Assembly: GCF_030064895.1 (NCBI RefSeq)
Contig: NZ_JASJEB010000037.1
Span: forward strand, 1-32,775
Direction: 5' to 3'
Length of the DNA stretch: 32,775 nt
From: Crocosphaera sp.
GTDB taxonomy: Bacteria > Cyanobacteriota > Cyanobacteriia > Cyanobacteriales > Microcystaceae
This document shows positions 21,376-30,700 of this stretch, one piece after another. Numbering within the stretch: position 1 is the first letter of the stretch; every line of letters begins with the position of its first letter. A program made the translations under genes and the position numbers. A model generated the notes under the pieces. That model was not told the origin of the DNA and searched no databases. It was given only the letters and a program-made list of their open reading frames with translations.

Positions 21376-21711
21376 ATGTTAAAAACATTGATGGCAAGTA
21401 TTATTCTTGTCGGTACAACTGCCTTACCCATGCAAGCACAACAAGGGCCTGGATGCGGGCCCTACGATAACTGTGGAGCAGCAGGGGGACGAGGTCATTA
21501 TGGACAAATTTGTACCAGAGACCGCAATGGTCGCTTAAATGTCAGAAACGGCCCTGGAACCAATTATGGTTATTGGACACAAGTTCGGAATGGACAAACG
21601 GTAGCTCTTTATCGCAGTGCTATGGGCCACGATGGTGGTGGTTATCGATGGCAACAGGTTTACATCAATGGTCGAGAAGGATGGGTTCGTTCTGATTATG
21701 TTTGCGATTAG
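21376..21711 (+). CDS. Secreted bacterial SH3 (SH3b) domain protein
   Basis: About 111 residues: a signal peptide (MLKTLMASIILVGTTALPMQAQ) and then a Gly-rich stretch with CGPYDNC. One SH3b domain runs from QICTRDRNGRLNVRNGPGTNYG to GREGWVRSDYVCD. The cysteines may form disulfides. SH3b domains bind peptidoglycan peptides. GGAG lies 11 nt before ATG 21376; the longer open frame from 21331 lacks a ribosome site. It follows the two L,D-transpeptidases by 48 bp and is likely cotranscribed, suggesting a shared wall-related role. Confidence 0.85.
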   Translation: MLKTLMASIILVGTTALPMQAQQGPGCGPYDNCGAAGGRGHYGQICTRDRNGRLNVRNGPGTNYGYWTQVRNGQTVALYRSAMGHDGGGYRWQQVYINGREGWVRSDYVCD

Positions 21712-21750
21712 TTTGGGAACAAAAAGAATAACGACGGGTCACTTAATCTG

Positions 21751-21890
21751 TGGTTAGCAATAAATTGAATAAACTGCTAACTATTTAAGCTTTTAAAGTG
21801 TCTCCGTAAGAAGAGTATGCCGTCTGCTTTGAATCTTACGCTACATCGGCTACTCTCAACAACAGTCCAAGTATTTCTTGGGCTGTTTTT
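21751..21890 (+). ncRNA. Structured 3' region, possible small RNA
   Basis: Downstream of the SH3b gene three structures lie in a row. First, the hairpin GTTAGCA/TGCTAAC (21753-21781). Then two helices whose paired segments interleave: GTAAGA/TCTTAC (21806-21811 with 21834-21839) and AGAGTATGCCG/CGGCTACTCT (21812-21822 with 21847-21856). Last is the terminator at 21861-21890. It could be a small RNA or the operon's 3' untranslated region. I do not recognise a known family. Confidence 0.35.
21861..21890 (+). terminator. Rho-independent terminator
   Basis: AACAGTCCAAG (21861-21871) pairs with CTTGGGCTGTT over 11 bp with one G-T pair, around the loop TATTT, and runs straight into T residues. It is the clearest intrinsic terminator in the window. 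It ends the L,D-transpeptidase/SH3b unit or a small RNA. Confidence 0.85.
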
Positions 21891-21910
21891 CCTATGAATT
21901 ATTATTACCA

Positions 21911-21945
21911 GTGAACAGTGAACAGTGAACAGTGAACAGTGAACA
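21911..21945. repeat. Heptamer tandem repeat (GTGAACA)5
   Basis: Five exact copies of GTGAACA, a short tandemly repeated repetitive (STRR) sequence of the kind common in cyanobacteria. It directly precedes the hairpin element at 21956-22060. Confidence 0.95.
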
Positions 21946-21955
21946 GTTATCAGTT

Positions 21956-22060
21956 ATAGCAATAGACAGGTTAGTTAGGACACATAAATTGTATTTTAAG
22001 GCAACAGGCAACAGGCAACAGGCAACAGAAAAATGTCCTAATAGCCTTGGCGACTGCTAT
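21956..22060. repeat. MITE-like element with heptamer core
   Basis: 105 bp with terminal inverted repeats of 27 bp (21956-21982 and 22034-22060) beginning ATAGCA and ending TGCTAT, with inner ends TTAGGACA/TGTCCTAA. ATCAGTT flanks both sides (21949-21955 and 22061-22067), compatible with a 7-bp target duplication. The core holds four exact GGCAACA heptamers (22000-22027). There is no coding capacity. Confidence 0.7.
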
Positions 22061-22149
22061 ATCAGTTTGATACAGAGAAATGTGAGCATCATGCTAACTA
22101 TGCTAACAATAAGATAGGTAAGTTTTGTTTAATTTTTATTTTAATTAGA

Positions 22150-22893
22150 CTAGCGTTCGCATACTAAAATAGTTCCTTTGTTTCCTTTTGTAATGCGTAG
22201 TTGTTCGTCTAAATAAAGCACTTCTAAACGACCTTTGGGAGAACGTTTCATATTAAAAGAAATTTCTCCCGTTTCTAAATTCATCCCTTGGGGTGGAACT
22301 AAACCAAACATAAACTTGAGAAAAACTGACATTAATTGTTCACCAAAGCCTTTTTTTGAGGGTGATGGTTGACTAAATATTTTTTTCCAGGTTTCTAAGT
22401 CTTGGCTTTTTGTTGGGGTTAAAGTTCCTCCTATAAATTCTACTTGTAAATTGTTATCATCAGCAGGATAACATACACCTTTATTACAAACAACCCCTTT
22501 TAAATTAGGAAAATTTGGCTCAATAATGGTAAATTCAACGACAATATCATGAGTCCTTTTTTCTCCTTCTCCTAATAACACAACTGGTTGTCTAACAGAA
22601 TCAATTACTAATTTAAGACTGGTGGGTTCAAACATATTAAATGCTAAACGTCCTAATGTATAAGAATATTTGCCATCGCCTAATTTTTCCCCTTGAGGAA
22701 AAGACGGCGCACTAATTAATAACCATTCAGCAGATTCTAGTTGATTACTATGGGTTGGAGAAGTTGTTGGGTTAAGTTTGCAAAGTTGCTCAATTTTTTC
22801 TTTGACTAAATGATGTTTAACGTCCCCATCGTAAGTTTTTAAGACTTCTTTTAATTCGTTTTTAATTGTCGCTAGAGTTTCAACTTTATTCAT
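22150..22893 (-). CDS. PAP/fibrillin family protein
   Basis: Plastid-lipid-associated/fibrillin family, lipocalin-related proteins of thylakoids and carotenoid-lipid bodies, with ties to photoprotection. The 247 residues start with a helical segment (VETLATIKNELKEVLKTY). The beta-barrel includes SAEWLLISAPSF, GRLAFNMFEP and VEFTIIEPNF, and the family ending LEVLYLDEQLRITKGNKGT is clear. Two cysteines (VVCNKGVCYP) are close together. The protein lies in the same direction as ychF and begins about 60 bp after its stop, so it may be cotranscribed. No signal peptide is seen. Confidence 0.85.
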   Translation of the reverse strand: MNKVETLATIKNELKEVLKTYDGDVKHHLVKEKIEQLCKLNPTTSPTHSNQLESAEWLLISAPSFPQGEKLGDGKYSYTLGRLAFNMFEPTSLKLVIDSVRQPVVLLGEGEKRTHDIVVEFTIIEPNFPNLKGVVCNKGVCYPADDNNLQVEFIGGTLTPTKSQDLETWKKIFSQPSPSKKGFGEQLMSVFLKFMFGLVPPQGMNLETGEISFNMKRSPKGRLEVLYLDEQLRITKGNKGTILVCER

Positions 22894-22956
22894 AATTATT
22901 TTGCAAAATTATTATTATGTTATTTTAGTTGGCAGGATTCTCACACTCCTCTATAA

Positions 22957-24048
22957 TTAAACATTAAATCTAAATAATACTACGTCTCCTTCTTGTACCA
23001 CATACTCTTTTCCTTCGCTACGAACTAACCCTTTTTCTTTAGCAACTGTCATGGTTTTACAAGCAACTAAATCCTCATAAGAAACGGTTTCAGCGCGAAT
23101 AAATCCTTTTTCAAAGTCTGTATGAATAACGCCGGCTGCTTGGGGTGCTTTCATACCTGCTAAAATAGTCCAAGCGCGGGTTTCTTGGGGTCCTGTGGTT
23201 AAATAAGTTCTCAGTCCTAATAATTCATAAGTCGCTTTAATTAATGATTGTAAACCCCCTTCTTTGACTCCTAAAGCGTCTAAATAATCTGCTTTTTCTT
23301 CATCGGGAATTTCTACTAATTCTGATTCTACTTGCGCGGAAACAATCACTACTTTGGCTTTATCCGCAGTGGCAATTTTTCTTACTGCTTCTACCCATTC
23401 ATTGCCTGTTGCTAGGTCATCTTCTGAGACATTGGCAGCGTAAATAATCGGTTTACGGGTGAGGAGTCCCAAGGACTTAATTAACTCTTCTTCTTCCTCA
23501 GTTAATTCTACATGGCGCGCTCCAATTCCCTCGTTGAGCGCAGCGAGGATTTTCTCTAAGGCTGGTATTTCTTCTTGACCTTCTTTTTTGCCCTTAACTT
23601 GCTTTTTAAGCCGTTCTAGGCGTTTTTCAGTTTGAGAAAGATCGGCCAAAGCTAGTTCTAGGTTAATCACTTCGATATCCCTAGCAGGGTCAACCGAACC
23701 GGACACATGAATAATATCATCATCATCGAAACAGCGCACCACATGAACGATGGCATCTACTTCTCGTATATTTGCTAAAAATTGGTTGCCTAGTCCTTCT
23801 CCTTTGGATGCACCTTGAACTAAACCGGCAATATCCACAAATTCGATGCGAGTGGGGACAATTTTCTGAGACTGGGAAAGTTCGGCTAAGACGGCTAAGC
23901 GTTCATCGGGTACTGAAACCACCCCTACGTTGGGTTCGATGGTACAAAAGGGAAAATTAGCTGCGTCTGCTTTGGCATTGGCTACCAGAGCATTGAATAG
24001 GGTTGATTTACCGACGTTAGGGAGTCCAACGATTCCAGCTTTGAGCAT
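22957..24048 (-). CDS. ychF: Redox-regulated ATPase YchF (Obg family)
   Basis: A universally conserved P-loop NTPase of the Obg group that prefers ATP, binds ribosomes and affects stress responses. The 363 residues match the family. G1 is GLPNVGKSTLFNAL, G3 is FVDIAGLVQGASKGEGLGN and the G4 position reads YAANVSEDDLA, not NKxD, as expected for ATP preference. The coiled coil lies at about 130-200, and the C-terminal TGS domain includes TYLTTGPQETRAWTI and ends in the family motif EGDVVLFRFNV. The PAP/fibrillin gene follows. Confidence 0.97.
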   Translation of the reverse strand: MLKAGIVGLPNVGKSTLFNALVANAKADAANFPFCTIEPNVGVVSVPDERLAVLAELSQSQKIVPTRIEFVDIAGLVQGASKGEGLGNQFLANIREVDAIVHVVRCFDDDDIIHVSGSVDPARDIEVINLELALADLSQTEKRLERLKKQVKGKKEGQEEIPALEKILAALNEGIGARHVELTEEEEELIKSLGLLTRKPIIYAANVSEDDLATGNEWVEAVRKIATADKAKVVIVSAQVESELVEIPDEEKADYLDALGVKEGGLQSLIKATYELLGLRTYLTTGPQETRAWTILAGMKAPQAAGVIHTDFEKGFIRAETVSYEDLVACKTMTVAKEKGLVRSEGKEYVVQEGDVVLFRFNV

Positions 24049-24340
24049 CTATTTCTTCTTTTGCATTTGATAATTCCTTGTTCATTATCATGGATTTACG
24101 AAAAATGATCAACTGTTTGTTAATTAATCTCTGTTTTCGGTTCTTCTTTTGGGTTAATGTATTGTTTTAATAGTTGAAAGTTTAATGCAAGTAGTAATTT
24201 ACTTTGCTCAACTAACAGACTTTTTAACCTTTGTTTCTTGATGAATTAAACTGAGAGCTAATTATCTAATAATTGCTATGTTTTCAGGTGAATTATAAAA
24301 TATAATTCGAGAATCATCTTCATATTTGGGGAATTAGACA

Positions 24341-24379
24341 TCAGGAAATCGCCTCCAAAAATAAGAAGCGATCTCCTGA
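24341..24379 (-). terminator. Hairpin after the adhesin gene
   Basis: TCAGGAAATCGC (24341-24352) pairs with GCGATCTCCTGA (24368-24379) at 11 of 12 positions. It lies 37 bp after the adhesin stop on the minus strand. No T-run follows, so termination is plausible but not sure. The rest of the gap 24049-24415 shows nothing I can name. Confidence 0.45.
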
Positions 24380-24415
24380 AATCTGTTCAATTGTTAAGGG
24401 GTGATGCTTAAGCTA

Positions 24416-26968
24416 TTAGATAGTAACTTCCAAGGAGTTATCACTGTTTAAATCGGTAGATTGAACATCTTTGATAATAGCTAACTCCTGATTATCAAAC
24501 ATAATAGAAGTGTCATCATCAATATTAGTTAAGCCCAGAGAACCGTATGTTAAGTCTAATTCAAAGTCAGTAATGGTATCAGCTCCTTGATGGGGTTCCA
24601 CGACAAAGAAATCACTATCTCCCTGACCCATATGAGCATCATTTTCAGCCGGCCCTAAAAGATAATCGTTGCTGTCTCCCGTTACGATAGTTTGCTCAAT
24701 TTCATCAGAAACTTGCTCGGTGGGTAAAAATGCACTGATATCAATGATTTTTAATCCACCATCATCGTCAGCAACATAAGCGAAGTTGCCCACAATTTGT
24801 ACATCCTGAGCCCAGTCACTGGTATTATAATTGCCAGCAAGAGTAGGATTACTGGGGTCGGAAATGTCAATGATTTCTAGTCCACTCTCCCCGTCAGCAA
24901 CATAAGCGAAGTTGCCCACAATTTCTACATCGTTAGCAGAGTCAATGGAATCATAATTACCAGTCAGGGTGGGACGGGTGGGGTCAGAAATGTCGATGAT
25001 TTGTAGTTGCCCCTCCCACTGATCAGCAACGTAGGCGAAGTTACCCACAATTGCTAGATCCTTAGCATCAACGGCATCATAGTTTTTAGTAAGAGTGGGA
25101 TTGCTGGGGTCAGAAATGTCAATGATTTGTAGTCCACTCCACAGATCAGCAACGTAGGCGAAGTCGCCCACAATTTCTACATCGGCAGCATAGCCACTGG
25201 TATCATAATTACCAATGAGGGTGGGATTGCTGGGGTCAGATATATCAATGATTTCTAGTCCATTATGGGAGTCGGCAATGTAGGCATAGTTTCCGACAAT
25301 TTCTACGCCATAGCTTCTGACAATTCTTAAATCGTCAGGAACGCTGGTGATATCATAATTACCAATGAGAGTGGGATTGCTGGGGTCAGATATATCAATG
25401 ATTTCTAGCCCACTATCAGGGTTCGCAACGTAGGCGAAGTTGCTTACAACTTCTACATCCGTAGCATAGTGATCAGCATCATAATTGCCACTGAGACTGA
25501 GACGGGTGGGGTCAGAGATGTCAATGATTTGTAGTCCACCCCAACCGTCAGCAACATAGGCGAAGTTGCCCACAATTTCTACGTCCAGCGCAGAGTCACT
25601 GGTATCATAATTTCCAACTAAACGAAGACCGTTAACTGGATTAACAGTTAAAGAAACCGTCGCAGTATCGGTTCCCCCTTGACCATCATTGACTTGATAT
25701 GTAAAGCTATCTGTTCCGTGATAATTAGCGTTGGGGGTATAAATAAATGAACCATTACTATTCAAGGTAACTGTGCCATTTGTGGGATTGGTCAACTTTT
25801 TAGCGGTTAAACTATCCCCATCAACATCAGTATCATTAGTTAAAACATTTGCCGTTAAAGTTGTGTCTTCATCCAGGGTAAAATAGTCATCTACAGCAAC
25901 AGGATTATCATTAATCGGTTTAACAGTTAAGGTAACCGTTGCAGTATTGGTTCCTCCTCTACCATCACTTATTTGATATGTAAAGCTATCTGTTCCGTGA
26001 TAATTAGCATTGGGGGTATAGATAAATGAACCATTACTATTCAAGGTAACTGTGCCATTTGTGGGATTGGTCAACTTTTTAGCGGTTAAACTATCCCCAG
26101 CAATATAACTGTCATTATTTAAAACATTTCCCGTTAAAGTTGTATCTTCATTGAGGGTAAAATAGTCATCTTTAACAGGAATAGGAGTGTTAATGGTTAT
26201 ATAAACCGTTGCAGTATCGGTTCCCCCTTTGCCATCACTGATTTGATATGTAAAGCTATCTGTGTATGTAAAGCTATCTGTGCCAGAAAAATAGGCATTG
26301 GGGGAATAATGGAACTGACCATTAGAAGCAAAGAGAACTTGGCCATATTTAGGAGAAGTCCGTGTTGTTAGGGTTAAGGTATCACCATTTGGATCATAAT
26401 CATTAGCTAAAACATTTCCTGTATATTCTAAAGGGGTACCTTTATCGAAGATGAAATAATCATCTTTGGCCACGGGTGGGCTGTTCGGTTTTATGATTTG
26501 CTTCTGAACACCAAAATTACGATTAGCATAGGTTTGTCCAGGTTCAACAAAAACAGTATGAGTTGTTGGCAAAGAGGTCTGCTTCCAACCTGACTGAAGT
26601 TTTAAGGCTACCCTATGAGTACCAAAACCGACGGGATTGGGATCGATAATAGGAATAGGGGTGTTACTGTCTTCGCTCAAGATTAAACCAAAAGCAAAGC
26701 TATATTCTCCTTTAGAATCAGTGATTGACGTTTGTTCACCCCTGTCATGTCGTCCATTGCGATTACTATCGAGATAGACTGTCCATCCCGATAAGGGATT
26801 TTCATTGAAGTCCCGTATTCCGTCTCCATCTGTATCGTTCCAAATACTACCTTTTATCAGTGAAGGAGGATCAAAGGGATCATCAATGGGGCCAATAATG
26901 GGGTCATTAATTGAATTTTCATCCTCGATGGGTTGAGGAATAAGAGTTTGTGAGGGAGAAAGTCCGAT
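24416..26968 (-). CDS. Large adhesin-like protein: SdrD_B, cadherin-like and LVIVD repeats
   Basis: About 850 residues. Residues 38-150 hold an SdrD B-like domain (SIWNDTDGDGIRD, GWTVYLDSNRNG, GEYSFAF, then VALKLQSGWKQT and YANRNFGVQ). Three cadherin-like/VCBS-type repeats follow (PPVAKDDYF, GNVLANDYDPNGD, GTDSFTYQISDG), then seven LVIVD repeats (NFAYVADGWGGLQIIDISDP), enough for a seven-bladed propeller. The RTX-like C-terminus (GDSNDYLLG, GADTITDFEL) suggests type I secretion. The first ATG/GTG/TTG in this frame is TTG 26680, which would cut the SdrD domain in half. The frame is open to the stop at 27023-27025, and AGGAG (26976-26980) lies 7 nt before an ATC at 26968, so I start there. The start codon is either non-standard or mutated. 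Confidence 0.75.
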   Translation of the reverse strand: MGLSPSQTLIPQPIEDENSINDPIIGPIDDPFDPPSLIKGSIWNDTDGDGIRDFNENPLSGWTVYLDSNRNGRHDRGEQTSITDSKGEYSFAFGLILSEDSNTPIPIIDPNPVGFGTHRVALKLQSGWKQTSLPTTHTVFVEPGQTYANRNFGVQKQIIKPNSPPVAKDDYFIFDKGTPLEYTGNVLANDYDPNGDTLTLTTRTSPKYGQVLFASNGQFHYSPNAYFSGTDSFTYTDSFTYQISDGKGGTDTATVYITINTPIPVKDDYFTLNEDTTLTGNVLNNDSYIAGDSLTAKKLTNPTNGTVTLNSNGSFIYTPNANYHGTDSFTYQISDGRGGTNTATVTLTVKPINDNPVAVDDYFTLDEDTTLTANVLTNDTDVDGDSLTAKKLTNPTNGTVTLNSNGSFIYTPNANYHGTDSFTYQVNDGQGGTDTATVSLTVNPVNGLRLVGNYDTSDSALDVEIVGNFAYVADGWGGLQIIDISDPTRLSLSGNYDADHYATDVEVVSNFAYVANPDSGLEIIDISDPSNPTLIGNYDITSVPDDLRIVRSYGVEIVGNYAYIADSHNGLEIIDISDPSNPTLIGNYDTSGYAADVEIVGDFAYVADLWSGLQIIDISDPSNPTLTKNYDAVDAKDLAIVGNFAYVADQWEGQLQIIDISDPTRPTLTGNYDSIDSANDVEIVGNFAYVADGESGLEIIDISDPSNPTLAGNYNTSDWAQDVQIVGNFAYVADDDGGLKIIDISAFLPTEQVSDEIEQTIVTGDSNDYLLGPAENDAHMGQGDSDFFVVEPHQGADTITDFELDLTYGSLGLTNIDDDTSIMFDNQELAIIKDVQSTDLNSDNSLEVTI
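25694..26099 (-). repeat. Near-identical cadherin-like repeat DNA
   Basis: Segments 25694-25820 and 25973-26099 (127 bp each) differ at only two positions that I could find. They code matching parts of cadherin-like repeats 3 and 2, a sign of recent duplication or gene conversion. Confidence 0.8.
26247..26282 (-). repeat. 18-bp in-frame tandem duplication
   Basis: TATGTAAAGCTATCTGTG occurs twice in a row (26247-26264 and 26265-26282), adding an extra TDSFTY to the first cadherin-like repeat. The reading frame is preserved. Confidence 0.9.
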
Positions 26969-26975
26969 AATTTTA

Positions 26976-26980
26976 CTCCT
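26976..26980 (-). promoter_or_regulatory. Ribosome-binding site before a non-ATG start
   Basis: Minus-strand AGGAG followed by TAAAATT and then ATC GGA. The 7-nt spacing is ideal for ATC at 26968-26966; ATT (26971-26969) would have 4 nt. A single C-to-G change would make ATC into ATG. Confidence 0.55.
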
Positions 26981-27025
26981 GTCTATTCTAAATAACTTAA
27001 AAACTAAATCAGTAAGATTTCGTTA

Positions 27026-27733
27026 TTGTTAATATGCCCAAATTGTTTAAAATATTTCTTCCTGGTTCTAACATCTTTTGCAGGGATTTCTAAATAATAT
27101 CTAATGTAACTTTCATAGCTGTTTATTTTTGTTACTTGTTGGACTCAATATAATTAACTAAGTACTATTTCTTAATCTTATGGCGATCGCTTATTTTTTA
27201 CTGAAATTTATTTTTTGATATAAACATGCCTGTAATTTTCCAAGTTTACTCTACCATAAGTGCCTCAAATGGCGCAACCTCGTGACCCAATTTTCTCTCA
27301 AAATGCCATGATCAGTGGTTTTGATATCTCATAATAAATTTATAATTATTAATCTTTATTAGATAGGCTTTAATTATATTACAAAATAAAAGTAACTCAA
27401 AACTTGTCTATAACAGTGTGAAACTGATAACTATAGCAATCAGTAATGATATCTCAGAAGTGATAACCTATTATTAGGGCATAATACTATAGCATTTCCC
27501 ATACTTGTGAGGTACACAGGTGATCGCTTTAAGGCAGGGGGCAGGAGGCAGGAGGCAGGTGTACCTTATGAGTCCGAGAAAAGCTATATTATGCACCTAC
27601 AAATACAATCTTATAGGGTTTTAAGACTGTGTTTTCTCACAACTGAAAGTTAATTACTATAGGTAGCTTAGTAAAGGATAATTGTTAGCTTTCCAGTAAG
27701 CATTACCTATTTAGAACATAAACAAGGAAAAAT
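27026..27733. other. 0.7-kb gap with repeat element
   Basis: No gene is visible. It holds a HIP1 site (27183-27190), an isolated CTATAGCAAT end at 27431-27440 that resembles the terminal repeats of the hairpin elements, and the full element at 27489-27587. The promoter for the SNF2 helicase gene should lie in the last 150 bp. Confidence 0.5.
27489..27587. repeat. MITE-like element with heptamer core
   Basis: About 100 bp with imperfect terminal inverted repeats of about 28 bp. The left one reads ATAGCATTTCCCATACTTGT onward to GGTACAC; the right one runs from GTGTACC to AAAGCTAT. The core holds four GGCAGGN heptamers (27533-27560). The pairing may extend outward (GCATAAT versus ATTATGC). The left arm closely matches the reverse complement of 219-247. 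No target duplication is visible. Confidence 0.6.
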
Positions 27734-30700
27734 ATGACAATATTACATGGAACTTGGATTCAAAATTCACCAGAAAAATCATTTTTTATTTGGGGGGAAA
27801 CTTGGCGATCTTTATCTGAGGATATTGCTTCAGATGATTCTATTGCAATGTATCCATTTTCTGTAGATAAACAGGACATTATTAAACAATTAAACTCGAA
27901 TAAGATTACAATTGAAAAAAATAAAAAAATCGAATCTATTTCTCAAATATTTTATTTGCCTAGTAAAGTTATTGGTAAATCAAAACAGACTGTCCCTTTA
28001 CTATCAACAGAATTAAAAGATAATAATTTTGCAGAAGAGGAGATACAATTAATTGCTTGGAAAATTGAAGGTATAAAATTCAATGTTAATGACACCCTTA
28101 ATATTTTAAGTCAGTTACCATTAGGATTAACAAATAATAATAAAAATTACATAGGTGATAATTTAAAATTTTGGACACATATTTATCGTTGGAGTCTAGA
28201 TTTATTAACTAGAGGTAAATATTTACCACGAATAGAACAAAAAGAGAATAACTGTTATGGACAATGGGAACCTTTACTAGATAGTTTAATTGATCAACAA
28301 CGGTTTTCTAAATTTTTACAAACTATGCCAAATAGTTGTCTTGCTAATCATAATTTACTTGAGGGTGAATTCTCCCTTTCTTCACTCAAACAAACTACTA
28401 TTCTTGATTTTTTATCCACTATTATTGATCAACAAGTACGTCAATTTTTTGATATTGCTATTACCCCTAATTCATTTATTCAAAAGTGGTTATATTCTTT
28501 AAAACAAAACTCATCTAAATTTGAAGCATCCGAAGTTGAAATAAATGGATTAAAGAATGCTCTTAATAATTGGACATCTTCTTTAGATGAATATATTATT
28601 AGCTCTAATAATAAACAACTAGGAATTAACCAGTTTCGGGTTTGCTTTCAACTAGAAACACCAGCTAAAGTTAGTAAAAAATTAGAACAACCTAATTGGC
28701 GTTTACACTACTATTTGCAAGCTTTAGATGATCCCAATTTTCTTATTTCTGCAAAGGTTATTTGGTCGAATCCTGTTACTAGATTAATCTGGGATAATAG
28801 AACAATTAATCAACCTCAAGAAACCCTCTTAAAAGGACTAGGTTTAGCTTCACGTTTATATTATATTGTCGAAAATAGTTTACAAGAAAATCAGCCTAGT
28901 TTTTGTGAATTAGATCCCATACAAGTCTATGAGTTTTTACGATCTATTGCTGATATTCTTAAAGATAATGGTTTAGGAGTTATTTTACCACCCAGTTTAG
29001 AGAAAGGTGTGGAAGAAAAACGCTTGGGTATTAGTTTGACCGCAGAAGTTAAGTCAAAAAAAGGACAAAGACTCAGCTTACAAAGTTTGTTAAATTATAA
29101 GCTAAATTTAGCAGTGGGTGATAAAACAATTTCAAAAAAAGACTTTGAAAAACTATTAGCTCAAAAATCGCCCTTAGTCGAAATAAAAGGAGAATGGATC
29201 GCCTTACAACCTGCTGATGTAAAGGCAGCACAAGAAATTATCAACAAATCTTATGATCCTTTAGAACTCTCAGTAGAAGATGCTTTGCGCTTCAGTACAG
29301 GAGACAGTTCAACTGTTGCTAAACTACCCATTACTAACTTTGAAGCAAAAGGAGAATTAGCTACTCTAATCAATACTATAAATAATAATGAATCAATCCC
29401 TATTATCGAAAATCTGAGAGGATTTAAAGGTGAATTACGTCCCTATCAAAAGCGAGGAGTCGGTTGGTTATCCTTCCTAGAAAAATGGGGTTTAGGTGCT
29501 TGTCTTGCCGATGATATGGGGTTAGGAAAAACACCCCAACTAATTGGGTTTCTCTTACACTTAAAAAGCGAAGAAATGTTAGCTCAACCTACTTTAGTAG
29601 TCTGTCCCACATCTGTCTTAAATAACTGGGAAAGAGAAGTCCAAAAATTTGCACCAACCCTGTCTACTTTGATTCATCATGGAGATAAACGCAGTAAAGG
29701 AAAAGCTTTTGTTAAAGCGGTTAACCAGAAAAATATTATCATCACTAGCTATTCTTTAATTTATCGAGACATTAAAAGCTTTGAACAAGTAGAATGGCAA
29801 GGTATTGTCTTAGATGAAGCACAAAATATAAAAAATCCTCAAGCAAAACAATCTCAAGCAGTACGTAAACTTTCTACACAGTTTCGTATTGCTTTAACAG
29901 GGACTCCCGTAGAAAATCGTTTAACAGAATTATGGTCAATTCTTGATTTTCTTAACCCAGGATTTTTAGGAACACAGCAATTTTTCCGCCGTCGTTTTGC
30001 CACTCCTATCGAAAAATATGGGGATAAAGAATCACTACAAATTATGCGTTCTTTGGTACGTCCTTTCATTCTCAGACGATTAAAAACAGATAAAACTATA
30101 ATTCAAGATTTACCAGAAAAACAAGAAATGACCATCTTTTGTGGTTTATCCTCAGAACAAGCACAACTTTATCAACAATTAGTGGATAATTCTCTAGCAG
30201 AAATTGAAGAAAAAACAGGAATTGAACGCAAAGGACTAATTTTAAGTTTACTCCTAAAACTAAAACAAATTTGTAACCATCCTGCTCATTTTCTCAAACA
30301 AAAGAGCTTAAAAAAATCAGAAGAATCTGGTAAATTATTAAGACTAGAAGAAATGTTAGAAGAATTAATTGAAGAAGGAGATCATGCTTTAATCTTCACC
30401 CAATTTTCTGAATGGGGTAAACTTCTGCAACCTTATTTACAGAAAAAATTGCAGCAAGAAGTTCTCTTTTTATATGGTGCAACTCGTAGAATTAAAAGAC
30501 AAGAGATGATCGATAGTTTTCAACACGATCCCAACGGACCAAGAATTTTTATTCTCTCCTTAAAAGCAGGGGGAACCGGACTAAATTTAACCCGCGCTAA
30601 CCATGTATTTCATATTGATCGCTGGTGGAACCCAGCAGTAGAAAATCAAGCAACAGATCGCGCGTTTCGTTTAGGACAAAAACGCAACGTTCAAGTACAT

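Noticed and set aside
21911-22027. CRISPR array
   Set aside because: The repeats are contiguous heptamers without spacers and there are no cas genes.
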